A stretch of 64,000 nt of DNA from Spirosoma sordidisoli (GCF_004138325.1 NZ_SBLB01000002.1:720294-784293), one strand, 5' to 3'; counted from the stretch's first letter, positions 31,848 through 41,805 are shown. The notes: generated by a model not told the origin, from the letters alone. A program made the numbers and translations.

Positions 31848-32942
31848 TTAGTCAATCGAAATCAGTTTGGAAGCCTCCGTCAGGCCGCTTTTTACCTCAA
31901 CCAGGTCGAAGTTTTCGGCGCCTTTTCGGAAGCGTACTTTCTGCCGGTTACCACCCTGCTCGATCCAGACGCTGTCGGAGCCAACGACGTAGGATTTCGG
32001 AATGGTCAGCACGCGCCGGTTCTGGCTGATGATGATGTTGGCTTCGACCGTCAGGCCGTAATAGGACGCGGGGCTGGCGTCGGTAAATTCAGCGTCGACC
32101 CGAAACGACTGATCGGAGCGGTTCAGCTTCGGATAGATTTTGGCGATGCGCGCCCTGAACACTTTGTCGGGATACACGTCGGCCTTCAGCATGACCGACT
32201 GCCCAACCCGTATCCGGCCGAAGTCGCTCTCGTCGACGGCCAGCTGAGCGTACAATTGGTGGCTGCTGCCTACCAGGGCCAGCTGGTCACCCACCCGCAC
32301 TACCTCACCGGGATCTTTGTAGACTTCGTACACCTTGCCATCCACAAAACTGCGGACCCGCGTGCTCCGGCCTGCCTCTTCCGAAGATACCAGCTGACTG
32401 CGGTTGTTTTCAACATCGACCTGAATCTGATTACGGCTCCGCTGGAGGGTGTTCAGCTGCGCCCGCAGGTTGTTGCGGGCCAGGGTGTAGTTCAGCTCGG
32501 CCCGTTCCAGCTCCGCGCGGGAGGTGGCATTCTGGGCATACAGCTCCCGGAAGCGGCTGTAGTTGACTGAGTCGTTGGCCAGTCGGGTGCGGGCGTTCCG
32601 GACCTGAGCTTCCAGTTCGGCCAGTACCGGCGAGTTGGCGCCCAGGTTGGCCCGGGACTGCCGGTAGGCGCTGGCAGCCGCCCGCTGACGCGCATCTTCG
32701 GCCGCGCTTTCGAGCACAAACAGCAACTGGTTCCGGCGGATGGTATCGCCTTCGTTGATCAGCCGCTGCTGCAACAGGCCCGTGGCGTCGGCCGTGACGG
32801 TATACTCATTTCGTGGGTAGATGCTGCCCGAAGCGTAGACCGCTTCGGTGAGGTCGCGGTAGGTGGGTGACACCCCCTCGCTGCCCCGGTTGCAGGCAGA
32901 CAATATGCCCAGGAGGCCTAACAGGTATGGAGTCGTTTTCAT
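31848..32942 (-). CDS. Efflux periplasmic adaptor (membrane fusion protein, MacA/HlyD-like) lipoprotein
   Basis: 364 residues. Lipobox near residue 16 (LLGILSACNRG). A lipoyl-like half (YTVTADATGLLQQRLINEGDTIRRNQLLFVLES), a long helical hairpin (about 85-190) and the second lipoyl half (VDGKVYEVYKDPGEVVRVGDQLALVG), then a beta-barrel (FGRIRVGQSVMLKADVYPDKVFRARIAKIYP). Connects the inner-membrane permease to the TolC-like exit channel. Lies between the TolC gene and the permease on one strand. Confidence 0.93.
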   Translation of the reverse strand: MKTTPYLLGLLGILSACNRGSEGVSPTYRDLTEAVYASGSIYPRNEYTVTADATGLLQQRLINEGDTIRRNQLLFVLESAAEDARQRAAASAYRQSRANLGANSPVLAELEAQVRNARTRLANDSVNYSRFRELYAQNATSRAELERAELNYTLARNNLRAQLNTLQRSRNQIQVDVENNRSQLVSSEEAGRSTRVRSFVDGKVYEVYKDPGEVVRVGDQLALVGSSHQLYAQLAVDESDFGRIRVGQSVMLKADVYPDKVFRARIAKIYPKLNRSDQSFRVDAEFTDASPASYYGLTVEANIIISQNRRVLTIPKSYVVGSDSVWIEQGGNRQKVRFRKGAENFDLVEVKSGLTEASKLISID

Positions 32943-33017
32943 GTGTGCAGTTAATTGTCGGGGTGCGGGCTAGGGTGTACGGTACTGTGTCAGCCGTAAC
33001 GCCTGGCCCGGACGGGT

Positions 33018-34337
33018 TTATCGGCCGCTGCGGATCTGCAGGATGGTCTGGTTGATGAATACGTTCGAGAGGTTGGTCAGGAACCGGTTTTGCGCGCTGA
33101 GGGCTTCGTTAAATACGTTCAGGTACTGGTCGTAGGCGAACAGGCCCGAGCGGTATTTTATCAGGGCAATCTGAACGTTCTGATTGCTGAGGTCGTAATT
33201 CTGCCGGTTCAGCCCCAGCGACCGGACGGCCTGGTTGTAGGTGTTCCGGACGTCGTCAGTATCGGTTGTCTGGCGGTCGCTTTCATAGGCCAGTTCAGCC
33301 TCGGCCACTTTCAGCAGCTGCCGCGCACGGGCGATGTTGCTGGTTCGCAGGCCGCCCGAGTAAAGGGGGTAGTTGAACTGCAAACCCGCCACGCCAATGG
33401 TGAACCAGCATTCATTCGGGTTCAGAAAATTGATCTGGTCTCGCTGGGCCTGCTGCGTATAGCGTCCGTAGGCCGAGAGCGTTGGCCAGCGCAGGAGTCG
33501 TTCACGGTCGAGCTGCAGCCGCGACAGGGCCACCCGCGATTGCTGAAGGGTTACCTGCGGTCGGTCGGCCGGTCCGACTGCCGGTGCGCTGGCCAGGTTG
33601 TCGATCGGGCGGTTGGCCAGCTCTTCAGAAAGGACCAGGCTATCGGCGGGGGGCAGGCCCAGCAGGAGTTTGAGCTGGCCGAGATTACGCGCGTAGGTCA
33701 GTTCGTTCTGGTAAAGAATGTCGGTTGTGGTCAGCTGTACCGACCGGATCCGGTTGTATTCGAGCGGTTCGATCTGACCTTTGTCGAGCCGCTGGGCAGC
33801 AATCTGCGCCAGCGTATCGGCCGCCGAACGATTACGCTGGTAGATGCCGATGGCGGCCCGGGTCATCAGGGTGGCGTGGTACAGGCGTGCGGTCTGGGTC
33901 GATACTTCGTCCTGCAACACCAGCGTCTGGTCATCGATAATACGCAGGTTCTGCTCAACGATGGTTCGGTCGGCGCGGGCCGGGCGGTTCAGGATCGGCG
34001 CGTTGACCTCAACGCCGGCCGTCAGGAAAAAAGGAAGGCCAAACCGAAACTCCCGAAACTCACCGACCCGCCCGCCCACAAATTCGGCCGGCACGAGCTG
34101 CACGGGTAAGGCGTAGTTGTAATCGAAGTTGGTAAAGAGCCGGGCCGAAGGGAGCAGGCTGGCCCGAACGGCCGTGCGTTGCTGTTCCTGGGCCGTACGA
34201 TTGAGCCGGGCGTTGACCAGGTCCGGGTTGTTCCGGCGGGCCAGGGCCAGCGCGTCCTGCACGGAGGTAACAACGGTCTGCGCCTGGAGGGTATGGGCGG
34301 TTATGAGCAGACCGGCGATTAAAAAACGGTTCTTCAT
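33018..34337 (-). CDS. TolC-family outer membrane efflux protein
   Basis: 439 residues from the ATG at 34335-34337 (MKNRFLIAGLLITAHTLQAQ), which gives a proper signal peptide; 27 extra residues in the longer reading are unlikely. Two repeats of helical hairpin plus beta segments (ALARRNNPDLVNARLNRTAQEQQRTA, and later YNQAVRSLGLNRQNYDLSNQNVQIALIKYRSGLFAYDQYLNVFNEALSAQNRFL) are the OEP fold. Forms the outer-membrane channel of the efflux operon. First gene of the operon. Confidence 0.94.
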   Translation of the reverse strand: MKNRFLIAGLLITAHTLQAQTVVTSVQDALALARRNNPDLVNARLNRTAQEQQRTAVRASLLPSARLFTNFDYNYALPVQLVPAEFVGGRVGEFREFRFGLPFFLTAGVEVNAPILNRPARADRTIVEQNLRIIDDQTLVLQDEVSTQTARLYHATLMTRAAIGIYQRNRSAADTLAQIAAQRLDKGQIEPLEYNRIRSVQLTTTDILYQNELTYARNLGQLKLLLGLPPADSLVLSEELANRPIDNLASAPAVGPADRPQVTLQQSRVALSRLQLDRERLLRWPTLSAYGRYTQQAQRDQINFLNPNECWFTIGVAGLQFNYPLYSGGLRTSNIARARQLLKVAEAELAYESDRQTTDTDDVRNTYNQAVRSLGLNRQNYDLSNQNVQIALIKYRSGLFAYDQYLNVFNEALSAQNRFLTNLSNVFINQTILQIRSGR

Positions 34338-34440
34338 GAGCGGTGTCAATGGACGCCCAAAAGAAGACGAATCCGACGACAGGGGGGCATTAATTCCGAT
34401 GAACCAGAAAAAATACACCGCGAAGTTGCCGTTTCAGGCC

Positions 34441-34472
34441 ATAAAAAAAGCCGGACCTGATCAGGCCCGGCT
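34441..34472 (-). terminator. Rho-independent terminator of the csbD-like gene
   Basis: A stem of 16 bases with one mismatch (agccgg-a-cctga / tcagg-c-ccggct) at about 34449-34472 followed on the reverse strand by TTTTTTT. It lies 20 bases downstream of the CsbD stop. Confidence 0.85.
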
Positions 34473-34493
34473 GTATGCAGACATCACCGTGGT

Positions 34494-34679
34494 TTACAGA
34501 TCGGCAATGGCCTTCGTAATCTCATCTTTCGTCTTACCGGTTTTCTGCTGGATCTTGCCGTACATTTCGTCGGCCTGTCCTTCTTCGTAGGCCAGATCAT
34601 CGTCGGTCAAATCGCCATACGCTTGTTTGATTTTACCTTTCAGTTCGTTCCAGCCTCCTTTTATCGTTGTCTCGTTCAT
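34494..34679 (-). CDS. CsbD-family stress protein
   Basis: 61 residues from the ATG at 34677-34679 ([19 protein letters not shown]). The family pattern [48 protein letters not shown] is complete. CsbD proteins are small, abundant, mostly disordered or helical, and induced by general stress; no reaction is known. Own terminator directly downstream. Confidence 0.92.
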   Translation of the reverse strand: MNETTIKGGWNELKGKIKQAYGDLTDDDLAYEEGQADEMYGKIQQKTGKTKDEITKAIADL

Positions 34680-34737
34680 GATAGTAGTGATTATAACGTT
34701 GAATACATCCGTAGCCACCGTGACTACATAAATAGAA

Positions 34738-35889
34738 CTATGCCGTGACAGAATTGTTTTGGGAAACGTGCTTCGCGATTTTTTCCGAGTCGATGGTCAG
34801 GTTGTAGATGACTCCGGTCAGCGGGGTTGTAAAGCCCAGAAAATAGAGTCCGCGCAAGCCCGGATCGTCGAACCAGAGCTGCCTGGGATAGCCCCGTTCG
34901 TTCAGGGTCTGGCCAGCCAGGGTGTCGCCGAGCAGGGGGAGCAGACCCGGCCGGTAACCAGTGGCGAGAATGATAGCGTCGAAAGGGCGTTCGCTGCCGT
35001 CGGCAAAAGTGACGGTTTTAGGGTTGACCTGCTGAATAGCCGGGGCGACAGCAATGGCGCCCGCTTTGATCTGATCGAGGGTGCCGATGTCGATGACGGG
35101 AATCTTTCCCCGCCGGGTGTCGTAGGAAGCAGGATGGTCGGGCTTCCCCAGTCCGTAAGCCGTCAGGTCGCCCACCGTCAATCGCTGCGACAGCCCCGTC
35201 ATGAGGTCGTAGAACCAGTGCGGAAACCTGCTCAGGAAGATAGCGGTAGGCTGCGCCGGTCGCCCGAACACATCCCGGCGGACAATATTGATAGGGCGAC
35301 GAACCGAAATAACAGGTCGGGCGCCGTGTTCGAGCAGGTCGAGCGCCAGCTCAGCGCCGGTGTTACCCATGCCAACGACCAGTACGTCTTCGTCCCGAAA
35401 CGGCGCGCCGTTGCGATACTCTCGACTGTGCCAGATGATGCCTCTGAACGCCGACTGTCCGGGTAGTTCCGGAACGTTTGGTACCCGGTTGTAGCCCGTG
35501 GCGACGATGACCCGATCGGCCAGAAACAGGTCCGTTTCCGTTTGGACTTCCCACCGACCGGCTGTCTGGCCAGTACGGATAGCCGTCACTTTCTGGTTGA
35601 AAAGCGGCTTGATGCCGGTCTGTTCGGTATACTGTTCGAGGTACTCGACCAACTGGAGCCGGGATACGTAAGTCGGGTAACTGGCTGGGTAGGGCAGATA
35701 AGGCAGGGACGAATGTTCCTTAACCGTATGCAGGTGCAGACGGTCATAGTGGTTACGCCAGGAGAACCCTACGTAGTCGCTGGCTTCCAGCACGGTGCTC
35801 GAAATACCCAGGTGGGCCAGCTGACCAGCCATAGCCAGCCCCGCCGGACCGGCCCCGATGATCAGTGTCGTTACGGAATGAGGCTGCAT
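34738..35889 (-). CDS. Flavin-containing monooxygenase / FAD-NAD(P) oxidoreductase (CzcO/YUCCA-like)
   Basis: 383 residues. The FAD motif [20 protein letters not shown] is at residues about 9-28, the FMO-like [17 protein letters not shown] follows, and a second Rossmann motif ([17 protein letters not shown], about 168-184) binds NAD(P). ATGY ([11 protein letters not shown] and LATGYRPG) is present twice, as in FMO-type enzymes. Oxygenates or oxidises a small molecule; substrate unknown. Divergent from the LacI gene with a 308-base spacer. Confidence 0.92.
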   Translation of the reverse strand: MQPHSVTTLIIGAGPAGLAMAGQLAHLGISSTVLEASDYVGFSWRNHYDRLHLHTVKEHSSLPYLPYPASYPTYVSRLQLVEYLEQYTEQTGIKPLFNQKVTAIRTGQTAGRWEVQTETDLFLADRVIVATGYNRVPNVPELPGQSAFRGIIWHSREYRNGAPFRDEDVLVVGMGNTGAELALDLLEHGARPVISVRRPINIVRRDVFGRPAQPTAIFLSRFPHWFYDLMTGLSQRLTVGDLTAYGLGKPDHPASYDTRRGKIPVIDIGTLDQIKAGAIAVAPAIQQVNPKTVTFADGSERPFDAIILATGYRPGLLPLLGDTLAGQTLNERGYPRQLWFDDPGLRGLYFLGFTTPLTGVIYNLTIDSEKIAKHVSQNNSVTA

Positions 35890-36197
35890 GGATTCGCGAT
35901 AGTCGGTTTGGAGTACGGATAAACAAGGGTTGAAACTACTAAATAAACGGATTATACCGGCATATGCCAGCCCACGCAGCTACCTCCCGCACTGACTTGT
36001 GGCGGACCAACAACAACCCGGGTGCAGGGTCGGTCACGAACCATCATGGATTTTTAGAAACAACGAATAATGAAAATAAATAAAAAATTATTGATACTAT
36101 TGTTTGTATTTAAACGATTAAGCTTAGCTTTGACAGCCGTTACGTCAGACCTGGCTCAGCCGGGTGCTGCCTGACCGGACCAGCCTTGCCTGCCCGT
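35890..36197. other. Divergent intergenic region between the monooxygenase and the LacI gene
   Basis: About 310 bases, AT-rich from 36050 to 36110. It holds the LacI-gene promoter and operator (36103-36132). The left part probably holds the monooxygenase promoter. No gene or RNA seen. Confidence 0.6.
36103..36132 (+). promoter_or_regulatory. Promoter of the LacI gene with embedded operator
   Basis: TTTG (36103-36106) and TAGCTTTG (36125-36132) match the Bacteroidota -33/-7 elements with an 18-base spacer. The spacer contains TTAAACGATTAAGC (36110-36123), a partly palindromic site centred on CG as in LacI operators. The identical 14 bases recur upstream of the next operon at 37258-37271, which supports repression and autoregulation. 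Confidence 0.75.
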
Positions 36198-37235
36198 ATG
36201 AACAAGAAGAAAACCTCCCTGAAAGACATTGCTCAGAAAGCGGGTGTATCGACGGCGCTGGTGTCTTACGTGCTCAATGGCAAGGAGAAGGAAAGTCGGG
36301 TAGGGGAAGAAATCGCGGCCCGGGTCAGACAGATTGCCAGTGAGCTGAACTACCAGCCAAATTACCTGGCCAAAAGCCTCCGGAGCGGACGAACCCGGAC
36401 GCTGGGCCTGATCATCGCCGATATATCGAACCCATTCTTCGCCAATATCGCCCGGATCGTAGAGGATGAAGCCAAGAAAAACGATTATACCGTCATTATC
36501 GGAAGCTCGGACGAAGACGCCGACAAGTCGTGGGATCTGATCAACGTGCTGATAAACCGTCAGGTAGATGGGTTCATCATCGTGTCGTCTGAACATACGG
36601 AAGAGCAGATTCAGTACCTGAAAAACAGAAACATTGCGTTCGTATTACTGGACCGCTACTTTCCGGATATCGATACGGATTACGTAGCGCTGGACAATTA
36701 CCAGGCTGCCTACCAGGCGGGTCTGCATCTGGTAGAGGGCGGTTACCGGCATGTCGGGTTTGTGGCCTACCGGTCGCAGTTGTTTCATATGCGGGAGCGG
36801 ATTCGGGGGTATGTAGATGCGCTCAGAGGTAGCGAGGCCGGGTTTTGCCCCGAGTGGCTGACCGAGGTTGAGTTTACCAACGTCGATCTGGAAGTGCGGG
36901 CCGGTATCGACCTGATGCTGGCCGCTGAGAAGCCCATCGATGCGCTGATCTTTGCCACCTACCGGCTGGCTATCAGCGGGTTAAAATACATCAACGAACT
37001 AGGCCTGAACGTGCCGGACGATCTGGCTATTGTGAGTTTTGGCCAGGCCGAAGCATTCGATTTGTACTACTGCCCCGTTACTTACCTGCAACAGCCCATG
37101 GAGGCACTTGGCAAAACATCGGTCGACGTACTGATCAACAAACTCAAAGATTCTCAGCAGGAACGAAAACAAATCCTGATGGAAGCTACTCTGATTGCCC
37201 GCAACTCGTCGAAAATAAAAGTACTCGTTGACTGA
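36198..37235 (+). CDS. LacI-family transcriptional regulator of the sugar-acid locus
   Basis: 345 residues from the ATG at 36198; four further codons upstream start with TTG. The HTH is at about 7-26 (SLKDIAQKAGVSTALVSYVLNG) with the hinge helix LAKSLRSGRTRTLG. The periplasmic-binding-like core (LIIADISNPFFANIARIVEDEAKK, VDGFIIVSSEH, IAFVLLDRYFPDIDTDYVALDNY, DLAIVSFG) binds the effector, probably a sugar acid or keto-deoxy acid. Same 14-base operator is found at its own promoter and at the operon 23 bases downstream of its stop. Confidence 0.94.
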   Translation: MNKKKTSLKDIAQKAGVSTALVSYVLNGKEKESRVGEEIAARVRQIASELNYQPNYLAKSLRSGRTRTLGLIIADISNPFFANIARIVEDEAKKNDYTVIIGSSDEDADKSWDLINVLINRQVDGFIIVSSEHTEEQIQYLKNRNIAFVLLDRYFPDIDTDYVALDNYQAAYQAGLHLVEGGYRHVGFVAYRSQLFHMRERIRGYVDALRGSEAGFCPEWLTEVEFTNVDLEVRAGIDLMLAAEKPIDALIFATYRLAISGLKYINELGLNVPDDLAIVSFGQAEAFDLYYCPVTYLQQPMEALGKTSVDVLINKLKDSQQERKQILMEATLIARNSSKIKVLVD

Positions 37236-37257
37236 GCTTACATTTTTAGCTCTTTGC

Positions 37258-37271
37258 TTAAACGATTAAGC
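37258..37271 (+). promoter_or_regulatory. LacI operator upstream of the dehydratase/SusCD operon
   Basis: TTAAACGATTAAGC, identical to the site in the LacI promoter. A TTTG at 37253-37256 just before it takes the -33 position, giving the same promoter geometry. It lies 33 bases upstream of the first enzyme gene, so the regulator likely blocks transcription of the operon. Confidence 0.75.
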
Positions 37272-37303
37272 AATCTTTCTCTGTAATTCCTGAACCTACT
37301 TAT

Positions 37304-38548
37304 ATGCAACGACGAACCTTTATCAGATCATCGCTACTCGGCTCAACGGCAGCGCTGGCCGGTCTGCCTCTGCTCTCCCCGGAGGCTGCCGTGCCTAAGC
37401 TGAAGATTACCAAAATTCGCTATTACGCAGCCCCCGGCTACACCAAGCCGCTGTTCAACCAGGCGCGGGGCATTGTAGAGATTGAGACCGACGGGGGGAT
37501 CGTCGGTATTGGCGAGGGTGGTTCCAAAGACATGATCGAGCAGTGTGCGCAGATGATGATCGGCGAGAATCCGTTCCGCATCGAGCACATCTGGCAGAAT
37601 CTGTACCGGGGCATGTTCTACCCGCCGGGTCGCGAAAAACTCCATGCGCAGGGTGCTCTCGACATGGCCTTGTGGGACATCAAGGGGAAGGCGCTGGGCG
37701 TGCCGGTCTACGAACTGCTGGGCGGAGCCACCCGCGATTATGTCGAGTGTTATGCCACGGGGTTCCGGGCTTCTAAAGCCAAAACCGAAGAAGAGCGCGC
37801 CCGCGACTGCATCGAAGCCGGCTTACGGGCCTACCGCATCGGGCCCACTGGCGGGAATGGCACCGAGCCGTTCGACTTTTACGATAACGCCCGAAAAACG
37901 ATCGACCTCTGCAAACGAATCGATGCGGCCGTGGGCGGTGGCGGTAAATGGGCCATCGACCTGCATACCCGTTTCGATACGACCGAAGGGGTGAAAATCT
38001 GCAAAGCGCTGGAGAACCTCGAGCCCTACTTTGTCGAGGATATTATCCGCTCCGAAAATCCGGAGGTTTACAAAACGGTGCGGCAGATGACCACCGTACC
38101 CATTGCCGTTGGCGAGCAGTTTGGCGACCGCTGGGATAGCAACAACCTCATCGAGCAGCGGCTCATCGACTATACCCGGTTTACCCTGCCCAATACGGGT
38201 GGCCTGTCTGAATTCAAAAAGCTGGCCTCCATGTGCGAAACCCATTATGTGGGCATGATTCCGCACTTCACCGGCCCGCTGGCCGTGGCCGCCCTGGTTC
38301 ACGTGCTGGGATCGAGCAGTCCGACGCGCTGTCTGATGGAGCTGGCCGGTGGCGAGCCCGAGCGCCCCGAGTATTTCAACGAAGACCTGGTGAACTTCAA
38401 AAACGGCAAGCTCTACCTCAAACCCGACCCGGGGCTGGGCGTAACGTTCAACCCGAAGAAAGCCACCTTCGTGCTGGAAGTAACGGCCAATACGAAATAC
38501 CCGCATCCGATTCTGAAGAGTCCGGATGGGGCCATTCACAACTGGTGA
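37304..38548 (+). CDS. Mandelate racemase/muconate-lactonizing (enolase superfamily) sugar-acid dehydratase, Tat-exported
   Basis: 414 residues. The N-terminus MQRRTFIRSSLLGSTAALAG is a twin-arginine signal. The capping domain is followed by a barrel with QGALDMALWDIKGKALGVPVYELLGG, metal ligands in KWAIDLHTR (D, plus the following H), YFVEDII (E) and VGEQFGD (E), and the general base H in MIPHFTGP. The pattern fits acid-sugar dehydratases of the MR subgroup, which abstract the alpha-proton from sugar acids and eliminate water. Substrate not determinable. First enzyme behind the operator, 53 bases before the SusC gene. Confidence 0.9.
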   Translation: MQRRTFIRSSLLGSTAALAGLPLLSPEAAVPKLKITKIRYYAAPGYTKPLFNQARGIVEIETDGGIVGIGEGGSKDMIEQCAQMMIGENPFRIEHIWQNLYRGMFYPPGREKLHAQGALDMALWDIKGKALGVPVYELLGGATRDYVECYATGFRASKAKTEEERARDCIEAGLRAYRIGPTGGNGTEPFDFYDNARKTIDLCKRIDAAVGGGGKWAIDLHTRFDTTEGVKICKALENLEPYFVEDIIRSENPEVYKTVRQMTTVPIAVGEQFGDRWDSNNLIEQRLIDYTRFTLPNTGGLSEFKKLASMCETHYVGMIPHFTGPLAVAALVHVLGSSSPTRCLMELAGGEPERPEYFNEDLVNFKNGKLYLKPDPGLGVTFNPKKATFVLEVTANTKYPHPILKSPDGAIHNW

Positions 38549-38601
38549 TCAGTCCAGATTCGCTTTGAGTGCCTTTCTATATACCTATAATCCCTTGCCC
38601 C

Positions 38602-41600
38602 ATGAAAAAACCTATAAACGTACTTGTGGTGCTTGTCCTGCTGTGTCAGGGTTACGGCTTCGCACAAAGCAACCGGGTAACCGGGCGCGTAACCGGCGCC
38701 GATAACCAGGGGTTGCCCGGTGTGAACGTGGTAGTGGGTGGTACCTCGCTCGGTACCGCGACCGATGCGTCGGGTAATTATTCGATCAATGTGGCGTCAG
38801 ATGCCTCGCTGGTATTTTCCTACATCAGCTACGTCAGCCAGACGGTTCCGGTCAACAATCGGTCCATCATCAACGTGCAGCTGGTCGAAGATGCGAAAGC
38901 CATCGACGAGGTAATCGTTACGGCCCTGGGTATCAAGCGCGAATCGAAAACGCTGGGCTATGCTACCGCCACGGTCAATGCCGAGCAGATCAACGTGAAC
39001 CGTACGCCCAATTTCGTGAACGGCCTCCAGGGGAAACTGGCCGGCGTTAACATCACCTCCATGGGTACCGGCCCCGCCGGAACGTCCAAGATCCGGATTC
39101 GGGGCCAGTCGTCGTTCAGTGGGCAGAACAACCCGCTGATCGTGGTGAACGGGGTACCCATCGACAACTCGAACTATTCGCTGGGGGGCGATTTTGGCAA
39201 CCGGGCTTCCAACAGCTCCGACGGGGGCGACGGGCTGAGTAGTATCAACCCCGACGATATCGAGGAGATGACGGTCCTCAAAGGGGCAACGGCGGCTGCT
39301 CTCTACGGCTCCCGTGCCAAAGACGGGGTCGTGATGATCACGACCAAAAGCAAAGGGTCGGCCAAGGGGTTCGGCGTCACCTACAACACCAACTTTACGA
39401 CCGATACGCCCCTCGACTTCACCGATTTTCAGTACGAATACGGGCAGGGCGAAGGCGGCAAACGACCCACCACGCCCAACCCTACCTCGGGCGTCTGGAG
39501 CTTCGGCGAGAAGTTTCAGCCCGGCATGACCCAGACCCTGTTCGATAACGAAACCTGGCCCTACGAGCCGGTATTCGACCGGGTGAAGAAGTTTTACCGG
39601 GTCGGAACCAACTTCACCAATACGGTGACCGTAGCCAATAACGGGCCCTCGGGTGGGTTCAGCCTGTCGTTCGGTAATACTGACAACAAAGGCATCATGG
39701 AGAACAACACCTTCAACCGGAAGGTGATCAACCTGGGCTTCACGCAGAACATTACCAGCAAACTAACGGCGCTGGGAAACATCAACTACTCGCTGGAAAA
39801 CAACATAAACCCGCCCCAGCTCAATACGCAGGATCTGTCGGTCTCGACAGTCATTTTCACCCTGGCCAACTCCATGCCGTTTGAGGCCCTGCGCCAGAAC
39901 CAGACCCTGCCCAATGGCGACGAGTTCGTGTTTTCGCGGTTCCTGGTCCGGAATAACCCGTATTATTCCATGAACAACAAGTTCGAGAACGTTCGGCGGA
40001 GCCGGCTGTTCGGGAACCTGGCCCTCAAATACCAGTTCACCGACTGGCTCTACGTGCAGGGGCGGCTGGCGCAGGATTCGTACGTCCGCAATCAGGATTA
40101 CAACATTCCGAACGGCTACGCGCCTATTGCCCGCGCACCGGTGGGCTTCGTCAACGGTTCCTACACCCAGGATGTGCGGCAGAACCTGGAGCGGAACCTC
40201 GACCTGATCATCGGTATGAACAAAACCTTTGGCGCCATCGGGGTCGACCTGACGCTCGGCGGCAACGCCCGCTACGCCCGCAACGATTACAACAGCGTAA
40301 CGGTGCAGGACTTTGTGCAGCCCGGCCTGTATACCGTTATGAACGGTCGGATCAAAGATCCCCTGTACGCCCTGGCCGAGAAAAAAATCAACTCCGTCTT
40401 CGGGGCCGCTACCATTTCGTACAAGGAGTTTCTGTTCCTGAACGCCACGGCTCGCAACGACTGGTTCTCGACCCTGGCCCCGTCGAACCGGAGCATCCTG
40501 TACCCCTCCGTAACGGGGAGTTTCGTGTTCTCGCAGGCTTTCGACAACCTGCCGGGCTGGCTGACCTTCGGAAAACTGCGGGCGGCCTACGCCCAGGTGG
40601 GATCGGACAACGTGGACCCGTATTCGAACGCCCTGTACTTTGCCGTCGACAATAACTCGTTCCCGAACCCATCGGGCGCGCTGGTGCCGGTCGGGGGGAT
40701 CAACGCAACCGTGGTGCCGAATAAAAACCTGCGGCCGCTTCGTATTCAGGAGGCCGAAGTGGGGCTTGAACTGAAGCTGTTCCAGAACAAGATTGGCTTC
40801 GACTTTACCTATTACCACAAAACAACCGACGATCAGATTCTGGCCGCGCAGGTGTCCGATGCGTCGTCGTATACGAGCAAGCTGATTAACGTAGGGCGCA
40901 GCATGAACCAGGGGCTGGAGATGCTGCTGTCGTTCTCGCCGGTGTCGACGCGCGCGTTTCGGTGGGACGTTAGTGCAAACGTATCGTACAACACGTCCAA
41001 GGTACTGCGGCTCGGTCTGTCGCCCAACGACACGGTCATTACGGTCAGCAGTGGTGGAGGCCGGGTGCTGAACCAGGTGGTGGGCAAACCGATCGGGCAA
41101 CTGTACACGTTCACCTACCTGCGCGATGCCCAGGGTCGGCAGGTATTCGATGCCAACAGCGGCATGCCCCTGCGTAACAACGTACTCCGCAACGTTGGCA
41201 GCGCCCTGCCCCGCTACTTCGGCGGCATCACCAACACATTTACCTACCAGGGGATTGTACTGTCGGCGCTGATCGACTTCAAACTGGGCCACAAGATGAT
41301 CGCGGGTCGTAATATCAACTACGTCCGCCACGGGCTGTCGAAGCGGACCCTGCCCGGCCGGGCCGAAGGGTATGTGATCGGCGATGGGGTGAATCCGAAC
41401 GGCGAGGTGAACAAGACCCGAGCCGCCGTACAGCCGTTCTATGAGTCGATCAACCCGCTGGGTATCAACGAGGATTTTGTGTCGAATGCCGGGTTCTGGA
41501 AGCTGCGGCAGCTTACCCTGGGGTATGACTTTAGCAAGCTGTTACCGGCCAGTTTCTTCATCAAGGGGCTGCGGCTGAATGCGGTGGCCAACAACGTGCT

Positions 41601-41736
41601 GGTACTCAAAAAATGGACCGAGAACATGGACCCCGAAGAAGTGCTGGTGTCGTCGGATAACGCCGTTGGACTTGACTTCTGGCCGGGTCTGCCGCTGACC
41701 CGCAGCATCGGCTTCAACCTGAACGTGCGGTTCTGA
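38602..41736 (+). CDS. SusC/RagA-type TonB-linked outer membrane transporter
   Basis: 1044 residues from the ATG at 38602 with signal peptide MKKPINVLVVLVLLCQGYGFAQ; 11 extra upstream residues are unlikely. CarboxypepD_reg (about 28-105: GRVTGADNQGLPGVNVVVGGTSLGTATDASGNYSI) and the SusC plug signature (DEVIVTALGIKRESKTLGYATATV; LQGKLAGVNITS; IRIRGQSSFSGQNNPLIVVNGVPID; LKGATAAALYGSRAKDGVVMITTK) are clear. Pairs with the SusD-like protein at 41806 to bring oligosaccharide or sugar-acid glycans across the outer membrane. Downstream of the dehydratase and under LacI control. Confidence 0.95.
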   Translation: MKKPINVLVVLVLLCQGYGFAQSNRVTGRVTGADNQGLPGVNVVVGGTSLGTATDASGNYSINVASDASLVFSYISYVSQTVPVNNRSIINVQLVEDAKAIDEVIVTALGIKRESKTLGYATATVNAEQINVNRTPNFVNGLQGKLAGVNITSMGTGPAGTSKIRIRGQSSFSGQNNPLIVVNGVPIDNSNYSLGGDFGNRASNSSDGGDGLSSINPDDIEEMTVLKGATAAALYGSRAKDGVVMITTKSKGSAKGFGVTYNTNFTTDTPLDFTDFQYEYGQGEGGKRPTTPNPTSGVWSFGEKFQPGMTQTLFDNETWPYEPVFDRVKKFYRVGTNFTNTVTVANNGPSGGFSLSFGNTDNKGIMENNTFNRKVINLGFTQNITSKLTALGNINYSLENNINPPQLNTQDLSVSTVIFTLANSMPFEALRQNQTLPNGDEFVFSRFLVRNNPYYSMNNKFENVRRSRLFGNLALKYQFTDWLYVQGRLAQDSYVRNQDYNIPNGYAPIARAPVGFVNGSYTQDVRQNLERNLDLIIGMNKTFGAIGVDLTLGGNARYARNDYNSVTVQDFVQPGLYTVMNGRIKDPLYALAEKKINSVFGAATISYKEFLFLNATARNDWFSTLAPSNRSILYPSVTGSFVFSQAFDNLPGWLTFGKLRAAYAQVGSDNVDPYSNALYFAVDNNSFPNPSGALVPVGGINATVVPNKNLRPLRIQEAEVGLELKLFQNKIGFDFTYYHKTTDDQILAAQVSDASSYTSKLINVGRSMNQGLEMLLSFSPVSTRAFRWDVSANVSYNTSKVLRLGLSPNDTVITVSSGGGRVLNQVVGKPIGQLYTFTYLRDAQGRQVFDANSGMPLRNNVLRNVGSALPRYFGGITNTFTYQGIVLSALIDFKLGHKMIAGRNINYVRHGLSKRTLPGRAEGYVIGDGVNPNGEVNKTRAAVQPFYESINPLGINEDFVSNAGFWKLRQLTLGYDFSKLLPASFFIKGLRLNAVANNVLVLKKWTENMDPEEVLVSSDNAVGLDFWPGLPLTRSIGFNLNVRF

Positions 41737-41805
41737 AGCCCGGGCCGGCTTTCTGTTTCGCCCATCTGCAAACGGCATCGATTCTAAAACCCTATCAAAG
41801 ACATC

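Noticed and set aside
39763..41331. 522-codon reverse frame inside the SusC gene
   Set aside because: Shadow of the conserved SusC frame; composition rich in Arg/His/Val as expected of an antisense frame.
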